In this document: piece after piece, positions 47,081 through 57,125 of the stretch | How the letters are laid out: the number at the start of each line of letters is the position of its first letter | How positions within the stretch are numbered: position 1 is the first letter of the stretch | NCBI RefSeq assembly: GCF_000739715.2 | Contig: NZ_BBJC02000007.1 | Span: 46,691-110,690, forward strand | Direction of reading: 5' to 3' | Source: Falsirhodobacter sp. alg1 | GTDB taxonomy: Bacteria > Pseudomonadota > Alphaproteobacteria > Rhodobacterales > Rhodobacteraceae | DNA: 64,000 bases | Position numbers and translations under genes: made by a program | Notes under the pieces: model-generated | Database searches by the model: none | Told to the model about the DNA's origin: nothing | The model's input: only the letters and a program-made list of their open reading frames with translations

Positions 47081-47135
47081 CCCCTGCGGCGGGCGACCAC
47101 GCCCGCCTTCTCTTATTCCGAAGGTTGCCCCCTTT

Positions 47136-49976
47136 ATGACCTATACGCCCGTCGCCTATGACCCCTATGATTTCGCCAACCGTCGTCATATCGGGCCTTC
47201 GCCGTCCGAAATGGCCGATATGCTGGCGGCCTGCGGTGTGGCCTCGCTGGATCAGCTGATCGACGAGACGATCCCCGATTCCATCCGCCAGAAGGATGCA
47301 CTGGATTGGGCGCCGCTGGCCGAGCATGAACTGCTGGACCGGATGCGGTCGGTGGGGGCCAAGAACCGTGTCATGACGCAGTTGATCGGGCAGGGCTATT
47401 ACGGGACGGTCACACCGCCTGCGATCCAGCGCAATATCCTTGAAAATCCGGCTTGGTACACGGCCTATACCCCCTATCAGCCCGAGATTGCCCAAGGCCG
47501 CCTGGAGGCGCTGCTGAATTATCAGACCATGGTTTCGGATTTGACGGGGCTGCCGGTGGCGAATGCGTCGTTGCTGGATGAATCCACCGCTGCGGCCGAG
47601 GCGATGGCCATGGCCGAACGCGCTGCCAAATCCAAGGCGCGCGGGTTCTTTATCGACGAGAACTGCCATCCGCAAACGATCGAGGTGATCCGGACCCGTG
47701 CCCTGCCACTGGGGATCGAGGTGATCGTCGGCGCTGCGGACGATCTGGATCCGGCTTCGGTTTTCGGGGCAATTTTCCAGTACCCCGGCACCTTGGGCGA
47801 GGTGCGTGATTTCGAGCGCGAAATCGCAGCCCTGCATGACGCGAAGGCGATTGCCATCGTGGCAACCGATCTGCTGGCGCTGTGCATCCTGAAGGAGCCG
47901 GGTGCGATGGGGGCGGATATTGCTGTCGGTTCCAGCCAGCGTTTCGGGGTGCCGATGGGATATGGTGGCCCGCATGCCGCCTTCATGTCCTGCCGCGATG
48001 ACCTGAAGCGGACTATGCCGGGCCGGATCGTCGGTGTTTCCATCGATGCGCGGGGCAACAAGGCCTATCGTCTGGCACTACAGACGCGTGAGCAGCATAT
48101 CCGCCGCGAAAAGGCGACATCGAACGTATGCACGGCACAGGCGTTGCTGGCGGTCATGGCCAGCTTCTACGGGGTCTTTCACGGTCCGGTCGGCCTGCGG
48201 GCAATTGCCGAGCGGGTGCATTTCAATACCGTACGTGTGGCGGATGCGCTGCGCGCGGCCGGTGCCGATGTGCAGCCCGAGGCGTTTTTCGACACGATCA
48301 CCGTGCGTGTCGGGGTCGGGCAGCAGGGCATCATGGCGGCTGCACGGCATCGCGGTATCAACCTGCGTCGTGTCGGCAATGACCGCGTGGGGATTTCGCT
48401 GGATGAAACGACGGATGACGGGGTGATCGTCCGGCTTCTGGATGCCTTCGGGATTACCGAAGCGGCGCCCAAAACCATCAAGCTGGGCGTGCCGGAGCAG
48501 ATGATCCGCACCTCCAGCTACCTGACGCATCCCGTATTCCACATGAACCGGGCGGAATCCGAGATGATGCGCTACATGCGCCGTCTGGCCGACCGCGATC
48601 TGGCATTGGACCGTGCGATGATCCCGCTGGGATCCTGCACGATGAAGCTGAACGCCGCGGCAGAGATGATGCCGATCACCTGGCCAGAATTCGGCTCGCT
48701 CCACCCCTTTGCGCCCTCCAACCAGGCGCTTGGCTACGCCGAGGCGATTTCGGACCTGTCGGACAAGCTTTGCACGATCACGGGCTATGACGCATTTTCG
48801 ATGCAGCCCAATTCGGGTGCGCAGGGCGAATATGCAGGGCTGCTGACAATTCAGGCCTATCACCGTGGGCGCGGTGAGGGGGAGCGGGATATCTGCCTGA
48901 TCCCCGTTTCCGCCCATGGAACCAATCCGGCATCGGCCCAGATGGTCGGGATGAAAGTCGTCGTGGTGAAATCCGCGCCGAACGGCGATGTGGATCTGGA
49001 TGATTTCCGTGCCAAGGCGGCGGCAGCGGGAAGCCGTCTGGCGGCCTCCATGATCACCTATCCGTCCACCCACGGCGTGTTCGAGGAGACTGTGACCGAG
49101 GTGTGCAACATCACCCATGAATATGGCGGTCAGGTCTATATCGACGGGGCAAATATGAACGCGATGGTCGGGCTGGTGAAGCCTGGTGCCATCGGTGGCG
49201 ATGTCAGCCACCTGAACCTCCATAAGACTTTTGCCATTCCGCACGGCGGTGGTGGTCCGGGCATGGGACCGATCGGCGTCAAGGCACATCTGGCCCCCTA
49301 TCTGCCGGGCCATCCCGAAACCGGCGGAGAGGAAGGTCCGGTATCGGCAGCCCCCTTCGGTTCCGCATCCATCCTTTTGATTTCATGGGCCTATTGCCTT
49401 ATGATGGGCGGGGCAGGGCTGACGCAGGCAACCCGGGTTGCCATTCTGAACGCCAACTATATCGCCGCACGGCTGAGCGGCGCATATCCGGTGCTGTTCA
49501 TGGGGAACCGCGGGCGCGTGGCACATGAATGCATTCTGGATACACGTCCCTTTGCCAAGGCAGGCGTGACCGTGGATGATATCGCCAAGCGCCTGATCGA
49601 CAACGGGTTCCATGCCCCGACAATGAGCTTCCCCGTCTCAGGGACGCTGATGGTGGAGCCGACGGAATCCGAAACCAAGGCCGAGATCGACCGTTTTATC
49701 ACCGCACTGCTGTCGATCCGCGAGGAAATTGCGGCGGTGGAAGCCGGAGAGATTTCGGCCGAGGACTCCCCCCTGCGTCACGCGCCGCATACCGTCGAGG
49801 ATCTGGTGGCAGAATGGACCCGCAAATATCCGCGGGAGCAGGGGTGCTTCCCTGCGGGCAGCTTCCGTGTCGACAAATACTGGCCCTCGGTCGGACGGGT
49901 CGACAACGTGCATGGTGATCGAAACCTGATCTGCACCTGCCCGCCGCTGGAATCCTATCAGGACGCGGCCGAGTAA
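47136..49976 (+). CDS. gcvP: GcvP, glycine dehydrogenase (decarboxylating), single-chain form
   Basis: 946-residue PLP enzyme that decarboxylates glycine and loads the aminomethyl group on GcvH. Both halves of the split form (GcvPA and GcvPB) are in one chain, as usual in Proteobacteria. N-terminal [15 protein letters not shown], then [23 protein letters not shown] lysine K697 in [40 protein letters not shown]. It ends the gcv operon and is followed by an intrinsic terminator. Confidence 0.98.
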   Translation: MTYTPVAYDPYDFANRRHIGPSPSEMADMLAACGVASLDQLIDETIPDSIRQKDALDWAPLAEHELLDRMRSVGAKNRVMTQLIGQGYYGTVTPPAIQRNILENPAWYTAYTPYQPEIAQGRLEALLNYQTMVSDLTGLPVANASLLDESTAAAEAMAMAERAAKSKARGFFIDENCHPQTIEVIRTRALPLGIEVIVGAADDLDPASVFGAIFQYPGTLGEVRDFEREIAALHDAKAIAIVATDLLALCILKEPGAMGADIAVGSSQRFGVPMGYGGPHAAFMSCRDDLKRTMPGRIVGVSIDARGNKAYRLALQTREQHIRREKATSNVCTAQALLAVMASFYGVFHGPVGLRAIAERVHFNTVRVADALRAAGADVQPEAFFDTITVRVGVGQQGIMAAARHRGINLRRVGNDRVGISLDETTDDGVIVRLLDAFGITEAAPKTIKLGVPEQMIRTSSYLTHPVFHMNRAESEMMRYMRRLADRDLALDRAMIPLGSCTMKLNAAAEMMPITWPEFGSLHPFAPSNQALGYAEAISDLSDKLCTITGYDAFSMQPNSGAQGEYAGLLTIQAYHRGRGEGERDICLIPVSAHGTNPASAQMVGMKVVVVKSAPNGDVDLDDFRAKAAAAGSRLAASMITYPSTHGVFEETVTEVCNITHEYGGQVYIDGANMNAMVGLVKPGAIGGDVSHLNLHKTFAIPHGGGGPGMGPIGVKAHLAPYLPGHPETGGEEGPVSAAPFGSASILLISWAYCLMMGGAGLTQATRVAILNANYIAARLSGAYPVLFMGNRGRVAHECILDTRPFAKAGVTVDDIAKRLIDNGFHAPTMSFPVSGTLMVEPTESETKAEIDRFITALLSIREEIAAVEAGEISAEDSPLRHAPHTVEDLVAEWTRKYPREQGCFPAGSFRVDKYWPSVGRVDNVHGDRNLICTCPPLESYQDAAE

Positions 49977-49987
49977 CATCGCCCTGA

Positions 49988-50014
49988 ACCCGGCACCCGA
50001 GTGCCGGGTTTTTT
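49988..50014 (+). terminator. Intrinsic terminator downstream of gcvP
   Basis: ACCCGGCAC (49988-49996), loop CCGA, GTGCCGGGT (50001-50009), then TTTTT. It begins 11 bp after the gcvP stop. Confidence 0.92.
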
Positions 50015-50067
50015 CATGTGTGCTGCATCCGATTCCGGGCAGCGGTCTGCCGGATTTTCCTGCATGA

Positions 50068-50079
50068 CAATGATCATTG
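50068..50079. promoter_or_regulatory. 12-bp perfect palindrome upstream of the KDG kinase gene
   Basis: CAATGATCATTG reads the same on both strands. It lies about 12 bp upstream of a promoter-like pair, TTGCAC (50091-50096) and TAAAGT (50113-50118). Its place suggests an operator for sugar-acid control of the kinase. Confidence 0.45.
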
Positions 50080-50187
50080 CACGCAAGCTGTTGCACTGGC
50101 GCGCAGGACACTTAAAGTCACGCGAACCGAGATCAAAGCCTTGTACCGGCTGTTTCAAACAAACCCAGACCCGACCCGGAGGATACC

Positions 50188-51048
50188 ATGACTGAAGTGA
50201 TTTGCTTGGGTGAGGCTATGGGAGAGATCGCCTTTGCGGCCGACGGCAGCCATGCCATCGGCGTAGGGGGCGACACGTTCAATACCGCAATCTATATGGC
50301 CCGTTCAGGGACCGATGCGGCCTTCGTCTCGGCAGTGGGCGATGATCCCTTCGGCGCGCAAATTCGTGCGGCCTTGGCTGAGAACGGTGTGGAAGACAGG
50401 CTGGTCGTGCGTGATGGCGAATCGACAGGCCTCTATTCGATCACGAATGATGCCTCCGGTGAGCGGTTCTTCCACTACTGGCGCAGCGATGCGGCGGCCC
50501 GACGGCTGTTCCTGAACCCGCCTGCGCTGGATGCGAAATGGGTCTATGTATCGGGCATCAGCCTTTACACATTCTCGGATAATCTGGATGCGCTGTTCGA
50601 GGCATTGCAGAATTCCGGTGCCAAGATCGCCTTTGACGGCAATTATCGCCCGCGCCTGTGGAAAGGGCGCGAAGATGTGGCTCGAGAGGCCTTTGCCCGT
50701 ATCATGTCAATGTCCTCTCTGGTTCTGCCGACCTTTGACGACGAAGTGCTGATGTGGGGAGATGCCTCCCCCGAAGCGACATTGGCGCGGATTGCCGACC
50801 TCGGTGTGGAAACGGTTGTGCTGAAGCAGGGACCCGAGGGCTGCCTGATCCATAGCGGCGGAGAAACGCGCCACGTTCCGGTTCCGGGGGCGGTCACCCC
50901 TGTTGATACCACCGCCGCGGGTGACAGCTTCAACGCGGCTTTCCTTGCGTCCTATCTGGGCGGTGGAACGGCCGAAGAAGCCGCTTTGGCAGGGCACCAT
51001 CTGGCAGCCAAGGTCATTGCGCATCGGGGGGCCATCATTCCCAAATGA
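50188..51048 (+). CDS. kdgK: PfkB-family sugar kinase, probable 2-dehydro-3-deoxygluconokinase
   Basis: 286-residue ribokinase-fold kinase. VICLGEAMGEIAFAADGSHAIGVGGDTFNTAIYMAR at the N-terminus (here quoted in parts: GEAMGEI, GGDTFNTA), FDGNYRPRLW and the catalytic DTTAAGDSFNAAF motif with base D246. The GGDTFNTA and FDGNYRPRLW segments are most like KDG kinases of the Entner-Doudoroff or uronate pathways; fructokinase is less likely. No uronate genes are nearby, so the substrate rests on family resemblance. Confidence 0.82.
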   Translation: MTEVICLGEAMGEIAFAADGSHAIGVGGDTFNTAIYMARSGTDAAFVSAVGDDPFGAQIRAALAENGVEDRLVVRDGESTGLYSITNDASGERFFHYWRSDAAARRLFLNPPALDAKWVYVSGISLYTFSDNLDALFEALQNSGAKIAFDGNYRPRLWKGREDVAREAFARIMSMSSLVLPTFDDEVLMWGDASPEATLARIADLGVETVVLKQGPEGCLIHSGGETRHVPVPGAVTPVDTTAAGDSFNAAFLASYLGGGTAEEAALAGHHLAAKVIAHRGAIIPK

Positions 51049-51174
51049 TCCCACCGGGGAGGGTGAGCGGCATCGCCGCCACCTGTTTCTGCCGATCAGA
51101 CAGGTGCAGGGCCGCTCTGATCGGGTCCATACCGGCCTGACGCTAAACCTGCTGGTGATGGTGCGTATAACCGC

Positions 51175-51203
51175 TTGACGGCACCGGCAGGAAAACCTAA
51201 GTA
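51175..51203 (+). promoter_or_regulatory. Candidate promoter of tRNA-Cys
   Basis: TTGACG (51175-51180), 17 bp, then TAAGTA (51198-51203), 12 bp before the mature tRNA 5' end. The strong -35 and its position support it. Confidence 0.6.
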
Positions 51204-51215
51204 GGCGCAGGCTCC

Positions 51216-51289
51216 GGCGGGTTGGCGGAGAGGTTACGCACCGGATTGCAAATCCGTGAAGACCGGTTCGATTCCGGTACCCGCCTCCA
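51216..51289 (+). tRNA. tRNA-Cys (anticodon GCA)
   Basis: A 74-nt cloverleaf. Acceptor GGCGGGT (51216-51222) pairs with ACCCGCC (51279-51285). The anticodon loop TTGCAAA has GCA at 51248-51250, the T-arm contains GGTTCGATTCC, and the discriminator U and CCA (51287-51289) are encoded. Confidence 0.97.
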
Positions 51290-51771
51290 AATTTTCCGGA
51301 TATATCCTAGTCCTGCGGAAACGCGCTGATACGTGTTTCCAGATTGATTGTGCGTATGTTACGCCCCCATTTCGCGTGAACTGCGTGCGAATGACAGCCA
51401 ACGCATATGCAGCTATATCCATTCGGAATATTCCCTTTATCCCGAATGTCAGGATGACCTTTACAAATTGCGTCACATCTAGGCGTTCCAGCCGTCTGTG
51501 GGTGAACAGCAGCCGCTGCTGATATCCGAATACTCACCCGAACAGGCGTGCGAAGGATCTGCACCGTATCTTCGCCCAGGGCGCTGCAAGGCCGGTGTTT
51601 GGGCTGCATTGCACGACTGATATCTTTATCGGATTTGCATAAATGTCGGGCAATTTCAAGTTCAGGGAACATCCTTCTAAGGATAGGTTATTTTTCCATA
51701 ATAATATTCTGGATGCATCGGCGGTCCCCCGATAAAGGTTTTGTGTAATTACAACCACAGGGTGATTTTTG
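51290..51771. other. Gene-poor, AT-richer stretch after tRNA-Cys
   Basis: About 480 bp without a convincing gene. Base composition is visibly more AT-rich than the flanks, and short open frames on both strands lack the GC-rich third positions of neighbouring genes. The right end holds a perfect palindrome TGTAATTACA (51744-51753), 18 bp before the gamma-glutamyltransferase start, which may be an operator. A position 3' of a tRNA is a usual integration site, but no integrase or direct repeat of the tRNA end is visible. Confidence 0.6.
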
Positions 51772-53499
51772 ATGAAATTGACACTTGTGGCAGCGATGAG
51801 TGGCGCATTGGCGCTTACCCCGCTGTCGGGATATGCGCAGGAGGCCGCCATCTACAGCGGAATGGACCGTGTCCATCCCGCTTGGGCCGAACACGGAATG
51901 GTCGTGGCACAAGAAGAGATTGCTGCCGAGGTGGGCCGCGATATTCTGGTGGCAGGCGGCAATGCGGCGGATGCCGGTGTTGCCGTGGCCTTTGCCCTGG
52001 CGGTGACGCTGCCGCGTGCGGGTAACCTTGGCGGCGGCGGCTTCATGCTGGTCCATGATGCCAAATCCAACGTGACCAAGGCAATCGATTACCGCGAGAT
52101 GGCACCGACCACCGCAGATCGGGACATGTTCCTTGATGAAGCGGGGGAGGCGGATACCAATAAATCCCGCTACACCGGTCTGGCGACGGGTGTCCCCGGA
52201 ACAGTTGCCGGTATGCAGCTTGTGCTGGACCAATACGGAACGATGAGCCTGTCGGACGTTCTGCAGCCTGCGATCAGGCTGGCCCGTGACGGCATCATCG
52301 TTACGGCCGATCTGGCAGACAGTCTGAAGGCGTTGGAAAACCGGCTGAAGAAGTGGCCTGCCTCGGCTGCGATTTTCTACAAGCCCGACGGCAGCTATTA
52401 CGAGCCGGGCGACCGGCTGATCCAATCCGACCTGGCCGCAACCCTGCAGCGGATTGCGGATGAGGGCCCCGACGGCTTCTACAAGGGGCAAACCGCACAA
52501 GAGATCGTTGATGCTGTTCAGGCCTCGGGCGGGCGCATCACAATGGATGACATGGCAAATTATACGGCCATCAGCCGGGAACCCGTGACGGGGACCTACC
52601 GCGGCTACGACATCGTTTCCATGCCGCCCCCCTCGTCCGGTGGTATCCATATCATCCAGATTCTGAACACCCTCGAAGGATATCCGATCGGATTTCTGGG
52701 GCAGAATTCGGCCGATACGATCCATCTGATGGCCGAGGCGATGAAGCGGGCCTATGCGGATCGTTCGGAATATCTGGGGGACCCCGATTTTTTCCATGTT
52801 CCGCAGGCACAGCTTCTGTCCAAGATCTATGCCGCCGATATCCGTGACGGCATCTCGATCAATCGCGCGACCCCGTCGGAGGAAATCAAGCCCGCCGATC
52901 TGACCCCTTATGAAAGCGATCAGACCACGCACTTCTCGATCGTGGATAAGGACGGCAACGCTGTTTCCAACACCTATACGATCAACTTCTCTTATGGGTC
53001 GGGAATGGTCGCGGATGGCACCGGCGTGCTGATGAACAACGAGATGGATGATTTCGCCGCAAAGCCCGGCGTGATGAATGCCTACGGAATGATCGGTGGC
53101 GATGCCAATGCGGTAGAGCCGAACAAGCGTCCCCTGTCGTCAATGAGCCCGACCATCGTCATGAAAGACGGTAAGGTCTTCATGGTGACCGGCAGCCCCG
53201 GCGGTTCGCGCATCATCACCACGGTCGTGCAGCTGATCATGAATGTGATCGATCATGGCATGAATATTGCCGAAGCGACGGTCGCTCCCCGTATCCACCA
53301 TCAGTGGCAACCCGAAGTGCTTCGTGTCGAAGAAGGCCTGAGCCGTGACACCATCGCCGCACTGGAGGCCAAGGGCCACAAGGTTGAAGTGATGGAAACC
53401 ATGGGGTCTGCACAGTCGATCGTGGTCGATGCCGAACACGGTCTGCTTCTGGGAGGTGCCGATCCGCGGCAGACCAGTTCGGCGGCACGCGGCTATTGA
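51772..53499 (+). CDS. ggt: Gamma-glutamyltransferase (glutathione hydrolase), periplasmic
   Basis: 575-residue N-terminal nucleophile hydrolase that cleaves gamma-glutamyl bonds of glutathione and related compounds. The ATG at 51772 (MKLTLVAAMSGALALTPL) begins a signal peptide that ends near residue 21 (SGYAQ). The precursor cleaves itself before T385 in DQTTHFSIVDKDGNAVS, which becomes the nucleophile of the small subunit; SYGSGM, LSSMSPTIV and TGSPGGSRI are active-site loops. The large-subunit motif PRAGNLGGGGFMLVHD is present. Two terminators follow. Confidence 0.95.
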   Translation: MKLTLVAAMSGALALTPLSGYAQEAAIYSGMDRVHPAWAEHGMVVAQEEIAAEVGRDILVAGGNAADAGVAVAFALAVTLPRAGNLGGGGFMLVHDAKSNVTKAIDYREMAPTTADRDMFLDEAGEADTNKSRYTGLATGVPGTVAGMQLVLDQYGTMSLSDVLQPAIRLARDGIIVTADLADSLKALENRLKKWPASAAIFYKPDGSYYEPGDRLIQSDLAATLQRIADEGPDGFYKGQTAQEIVDAVQASGGRITMDDMANYTAISREPVTGTYRGYDIVSMPPPSSGGIHIIQILNTLEGYPIGFLGQNSADTIHLMAEAMKRAYADRSEYLGDPDFFHVPQAQLLSKIYAADIRDGISINRATPSEEIKPADLTPYESDQTTHFSIVDKDGNAVSNTYTINFSYGSGMVADGTGVLMNNEMDDFAAKPGVMNAYGMIGGDANAVEPNKRPLSSMSPTIVMKDGKVFMVTGSPGGSRIITTVVQLIMNVIDHGMNIAEATVAPRIHHQWQPEVLRVEEGLSRDTIAALEAKGHKVEVMETMGSAQSIVVDAEHGLLLGGADPRQTSSAARGY

Positions 53500-53509
53500 T
53501 TGCTGCGGG

Positions 53510-53537
53510 CGGGCAGGGCTGACCTGCCCGTTCTTTC
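53510..53537 (+). terminator. First hairpin terminator after gamma-glutamyltransferase
   Basis: CGGGCAGG (53510-53517) and CCTGCCCG (53523-53530) with a 5-base loop, followed by TTCTTTC. The T-tract is interrupted, so it is moderate in strength. Confidence 0.6.
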
Positions 53538-53565
53538 TGCCCGCGGAAGGGGGTAGATCCGGGAG

Positions 53566-53593
53566 GGCCGTGCTTCGTTGCGCGGCCTTTTTT
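53566..53593 (+). terminator. Second intrinsic terminator after gamma-glutamyltransferase
   Basis: GGCCGTGC (53566-53573) pairs with GCGCGGCC (53580-53587) with one G-T wobble, then six T (53588-53593). It backs up the first hairpin. Confidence 0.8.
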
Positions 53594-53721
53594 ATTGCCA
53601 TGCCGTGACCGTAATGCCGATCGCTATACAAGGGGGGGGCGGAAGAAACAGCCTTCCGCTTATAGGAACGCGGCGGCGGGGCAGCCGTTGCCGGGGTTAT
53701 GGCCCAGGAAATGCGGGCATT

Positions 53722-53746
53722 AAAAAAGGCCCGGTTTCCCGGGCCC
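53722..53746 (-). terminator. Intrinsic terminator downstream of the SSS-family symporter gene
   Basis: On the minus strand GGCCCGG, loop GAAA, CCGGGCC is followed by TTTTTT (53727-53722). It lies 26 bp past the symporter stop. Confidence 0.92.
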
Positions 53747-53771
53747 TTCAGGTGCGATTCTTATGACCGGA

Positions 53772-55538
53772 TCAGGGTTTGCGCGCCGAGAGGCGGAGCA
53801 GGGCACCGATCACAAACACGATCCCCCCCGTCAAACCGAACCCGAGCACCGCGGCCATCCTGCCATCCGGTTGCGGGATCAACGGCAGCAGGAAGATCGT
53901 GGCACCATAGACCAGGGCCAGCGTCCCGAGTTTATTCCGTTGCTCCAGATCCGCGTCCGTAGCGCCGGCGGGGGAGGTGACGGGTGTGGACAGATCCTCG
54001 AACAGACGGTCCACTTCTTCGTGCCGTACGGGCGACAGGCCGTTGTAGAAAAGGCGCGTCATGAAGAAGAAGCCGGTCGTCACGGTCAGGTGCAAGGCCA
54101 TGGAGATGGTAAAGACCAGATCGCTGCTTTCACGACCGGTAAAGTCGATACCCACGATGTTGCCGACCAGATCGGGGGTCAGAACGTATTTCGAGGCGAG
54201 CGAGACCAGCAAGCCGACGATAACCGTAGCCCAGGGGCCCCAGTCAGGAACGCGGCGAACGAAGACCGCAAGGAACAGCGGGATCAGGATCGGCATCTGG
54301 ATCAGGCTGCCCATCTGCAGCATGATGTCGAACAGGCTGATGTTCTGCAGCGAGGAGATGAACAGGCTGACAAGGATGATCGCAATCCCGAACAGGAAGG
54401 TGATGATCTTGCCGACGACGATCAGCTCTGCATCGGTGGCTTTGCCTTTCTTGACCACGGGCTGGTAGAAGTTCATGCACATGATGCCCGCGCTGCGGTT
54501 CAGACCGGTGTCCATCGAGGACATGGTGGCCGAGAACATTGCGGCGATCATGATCCCGACCATTCCGATCGGCATCGCGATATCGACGAATGCCAGATAG
54601 GCGGCATCACCGGCCTTGTTGCCCAGCGTCGGATACATCGCGGACAGATCGACACCCATGACGGCAGTTGCCATCGGGGGCAGGAACCAGATGAACGCAC
54701 CTGCAAACATCAGAATCGAGGCCAGAAGGGCCGCTTTCTTTGCATTCAGGCTGTCCTTTGCCACCAGATAGCGGGAGGCGTCGTAGAGGTTGTTCGTACT
54801 GAAGATCTGTTTGGTGATCGACATCAGGCACCAGACGACGAACAGCCCGACGTAGTTTACGTCATTGGTCAGAAGATGGCCGGGGAATTCCGTGATGACA
54901 TTGGTGATGCCATAGTTGAATGCGACAAAGGCCGTTGCCGCGATGGAAATGGCCATGATGACCAGCATCTGCACATAATCACTTGCGACCACAGCCCATG
55001 CCCCACCGCTGAGCGATACGAACATCACGATGAAGCCCGTGATTGCGATCGTCCATTCGATGCTGATGTTGAAAACGGCAGAGGTGAAGATCGCAAGACC
55101 ATTGAGCCAGATTCCGGCCTGGATGACCCCCAGAGGAACCTGTGCCCAAGTGAAAAACTGTTCGTTCACAGGGCCATAACGGCGCCGGATCGCATCGACA
55201 GGTGTGATGCACCGCGTTTGGCGGAACATCTCGGCCACGAGCAGATAGGATACGAAATACCCGACCGCATTCCCGATGAAGATCACCGCGACCGAAAGGC
55301 CGTCCGAATATGCCTTGCCTGCGGCACCTGTGAATGTCCATGCGCTGAACTGCACCATGAATGCACTGGCGCCGGTCATCCACCACAGCATCTTGCCGCC
55401 CCCGCGGAAATATTCGCTGGGGTCTTTGGCCTTGCCGCTGAACATGAAACCGATGGCGATGATGAACGCCAGATAGAGAACGACGATCGCAAAATCGACT
55501 CTTCGTTCGAATATTGCCGATACCAGTTCGTTTTCCAT
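53772..55538 (-). CDS. Sodium:solute symporter family (SSS) transporter
   Basis: 588-residue membrane protein with about thirteen to fourteen hydrophobic segments. FRGGGKMLWWMTGASAFMVQFSAWTFTGAAG (in parts: GASAFMVQFSAWTF) and AAMFSATMSSMDTGLN are the sodium-site regions of SSS proteins, which use Na+ to bring in sugars, amino acids or organic acids. The C-terminal loop RHEEVDRLFEDLSTPV is cytoplasmic. It is convergent with gamma-glutamyltransferase; substrate unknown, and a direct-repeat element lies upstream. Confidence 0.88.
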   Translation of the reverse strand: MENELVSAIFERRVDFAIVVLYLAFIIAIGFMFSGKAKDPSEYFRGGGKMLWWMTGASAFMVQFSAWTFTGAAGKAYSDGLSVAVIFIGNAVGYFVSYLLVAEMFRQTRCITPVDAIRRRYGPVNEQFFTWAQVPLGVIQAGIWLNGLAIFTSAVFNISIEWTIAITGFIVMFVSLSGGAWAVVASDYVQMLVIMAISIAATAFVAFNYGITNVITEFPGHLLTNDVNYVGLFVVWCLMSITKQIFSTNNLYDASRYLVAKDSLNAKKAALLASILMFAGAFIWFLPPMATAVMGVDLSAMYPTLGNKAGDAAYLAFVDIAMPIGMVGIMIAAMFSATMSSMDTGLNRSAGIMCMNFYQPVVKKGKATDAELIVVGKIITFLFGIAIILVSLFISSLQNISLFDIMLQMGSLIQMPILIPLFLAVFVRRVPDWGPWATVIVGLLVSLASKYVLTPDLVGNIVGIDFTGRESSDLVFTISMALHLTVTTGFFFMTRLFYNGLSPVRHEEVDRLFEDLSTPVTSPAGATDADLEQRNKLGTLALVYGATIFLLPLIPQPDGRMAAVLGFGLTGGIVFVIGALLRLSARKP

Positions 55539-56057
55539 GGCCTGTTCTCCCTAATGCGCATCATCAGGCTCAGGCCCCGGCGTGGCCCAACCTTCATGGC
55601 TGCGTAATTTCCTCCGCGCGATCAGCCTGCCTATGTCCGAACCTCGGAGCATGGCGGGCACGATTCGCAAATCCTCGAAAATCGGGATACTAAGTCGCAA
55701 GCTGGGATACTAGTCTTTGAGAGTAACCTGTCCCGATAAATTTACTCTTGGTGTTCACAGCGGATCATGCGTTCCGGCACGAATGGACCGGGGTTCAACC
55801 CGAAAGTGAGGCACCATTGATACGCCGGGCTATGTCCGGAATTTCGATAACATGCTGGGAAAACGGTGCTTATTCGGGCGGACGTCCGGTATGGTCCGTG
55901 CAGACACCAAGCCGTTTGCTACGGTTCGAAATGGCTGTGGAATGGTTTGCCCATAGGCGCCGGATTTATGCCGGTCTTCTGTATTTTTGCACAGTTCGGT
56001 GGCGGATGATGCATTTCTGCCCTGATTTTCCACAGGTCATGCACTGGGCAAATACGT
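55539..56057. other. Intergenic region upstream of the symporter gene, with direct repeats
   Basis: About 520 bp between the symporter start and the moaA stop. The only notable element is the repeat GGGATACTA at 55684-55692 and 55704-55712, with the inverted half TCCCGAT at 55731-55737. A plus-strand frame of 133 codons (55748-56149) runs into moaA on the opposite strand and looks non-coding. Nothing else is supported. Confidence 0.6.
55684..55712. repeat. Direct repeat GGGATACTA, 20-bp period
   Basis: Two exact nine-base copies start 20 bp apart (55684 and 55704), placing them on the same face of the helix, about 150 bp upstream of the symporter start codon. A third, inverted partial copy (TCCCGAT) lies at 55731. 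The arrangement fits a regulator binding site. Confidence 0.5.
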
Positions 56058-57056
56058 TCAGCCGCCGGTATGGCTCATATGGCGGGGCATTTGGCCTGCA
56101 ACAGTCTGGCGGTCATAGTCGAAATCATGACCCTTGGGCTTCAGCTTGATGGCATCGCGGATGGCAGCGGCCAAACCCGCCTCGGTCGGATCATTGCGCA
56201 TGACTTCCCGCAGATCGGCACGATCCTCCTGGCCCAGACACATGTAAAGCTCTCCGGTGCAGGTCAGGCGCACGCGATTGCAGCTTTCACAAAAATTATG
56301 GGTCAGGGGGGTGATGAAGCCGACCTTCTGGTCGATTTCGCCCAAGCGGACATAGCGGGCCGGTCCGCCGGTGCGTTCTGCCAGCGGGATGACCGTATAA
56401 CGCTCCGCCAATCGTGCGCGCAGATCGCGAAGCGGCCAGTATTGATCCAGCCGCCCCTCCATGTCGCCCATCGGCATGACCTCGATGAAGGTCAGCTCGA
56501 ACCCCTCGGCATTGCACCAGTCCACAAGGGTGAACAGCTCGTCCTCGTTGAAGCCCTTGAGCGCGACCGTATTGATCTTGATCTTCAGACCGGCATCCTT
56601 GGCGGCCTTCAGCCCCTCCATCACCTGGGACAGACGGCCCCAACGGGTGATATGGGTAAATTTCGCGTCATCCAGCGTGTCCAGAGACACGTTGATGCGC
56701 CTGACCCCGCAGGCCGCCAGTTCGGCTGCATGCTTGGCCAGCTGCGATCCATTGGTGGTCAGCGTCAGTTCGTCCAGCGCGCCGCTGTCCAGGTGCCGGG
56801 ACATCGCACGGAAAAAACTCATGATGCCACGCCTTACCAAGGGCTCCCCACCCGTGATCCGCAGCTTGCGAACACCCAGTGAAACAAAGGCGGAAGACAG
56901 GCGATCCAGCTCTTCCAGCGTCAGCAGCTCCACCTTGGGCAGAAAATTCATCTGCTCGGACATGCAATACAGACACCGGAAATCGCAGCGGTCCGTTACG
57001 GAAACACGCAGATACGAAATGGCTCTGTCGAAGGGATCGATAAGGGGCTGGATCAT
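56058..57056 (-). CDS. moaA: MoaA, GTP 3',8-cyclase (molybdopterin synthesis)
   Basis: 332-residue radical SAM enzyme that starts molybdenum cofactor synthesis from GTP. The start at 57056 ([19 protein letters not shown]) is more family-like than longer versions, which add 42 unrelated residues. N-terminal CDFRCLYC binds the first [4Fe-4S] cluster; [12 protein letters not shown] follows; [11 protein letters not shown] with a further cysteine binds the second cluster. The C-terminus ends in the conserved GG pair (HMSHTGG) needed for activity. No other moa gene is adjacent. Confidence 0.95.
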   Translation of the reverse strand: MIQPLIDPFDRAISYLRVSVTDRCDFRCLYCMSEQMNFLPKVELLTLEELDRLSSAFVSLGVRKLRITGGEPLVRRGIMSFFRAMSRHLDSGALDELTLTTNGSQLAKHAAELAACGVRRINVSLDTLDDAKFTHITRWGRLSQVMEGLKAAKDAGLKIKINTVALKGFNEDELFTLVDWCNAEGFELTFIEVMPMGDMEGRLDQYWPLRDLRARLAERYTVIPLAERTGGPARYVRLGEIDQKVGFITPLTHNFCESCNRVRLTCTGELYMCLGQEDRADLREVMRNDPTEAGLAAAIRDAIKLKPKGHDFDYDRQTVAGQMPRHMSHTGG

Positions 57057-57125
57057 CACCCGAACGTAGGCCTCGGTGATGCCCGTCTCAAGGGCGATTG
57101 ACAGTAATTTCGCGCGCTCTACCCT

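Noticed and set aside
51234..51476. Minus-strand ORF ending in GIEPVFTDLQSGA
   Set aside because: Its C-terminal part is the antisense translation of the tRNA-Cys gene, a frequent false protein in databases.
51307..51672. Minus-strand ORF of 121 codons with a CVGCH motif, possibly a c-type cytochrome
   Set aside because: No signal peptide, no family resemblance along the rest, and codon use unlike neighbouring genes; the motif is probably chance.
53763..55607. Plus-strand open frame of 614 codons, rich in His, Asp and Gln
   Set aside because: Antisense of the SSS symporter; hydrophobic codons read backwards give the charged composition.
55748..56149. Plus-strand ORF of 133 codons
   Set aside because: It runs into the 3' end of moaA on the other strand, has no ribosome site and no recognisable domain.
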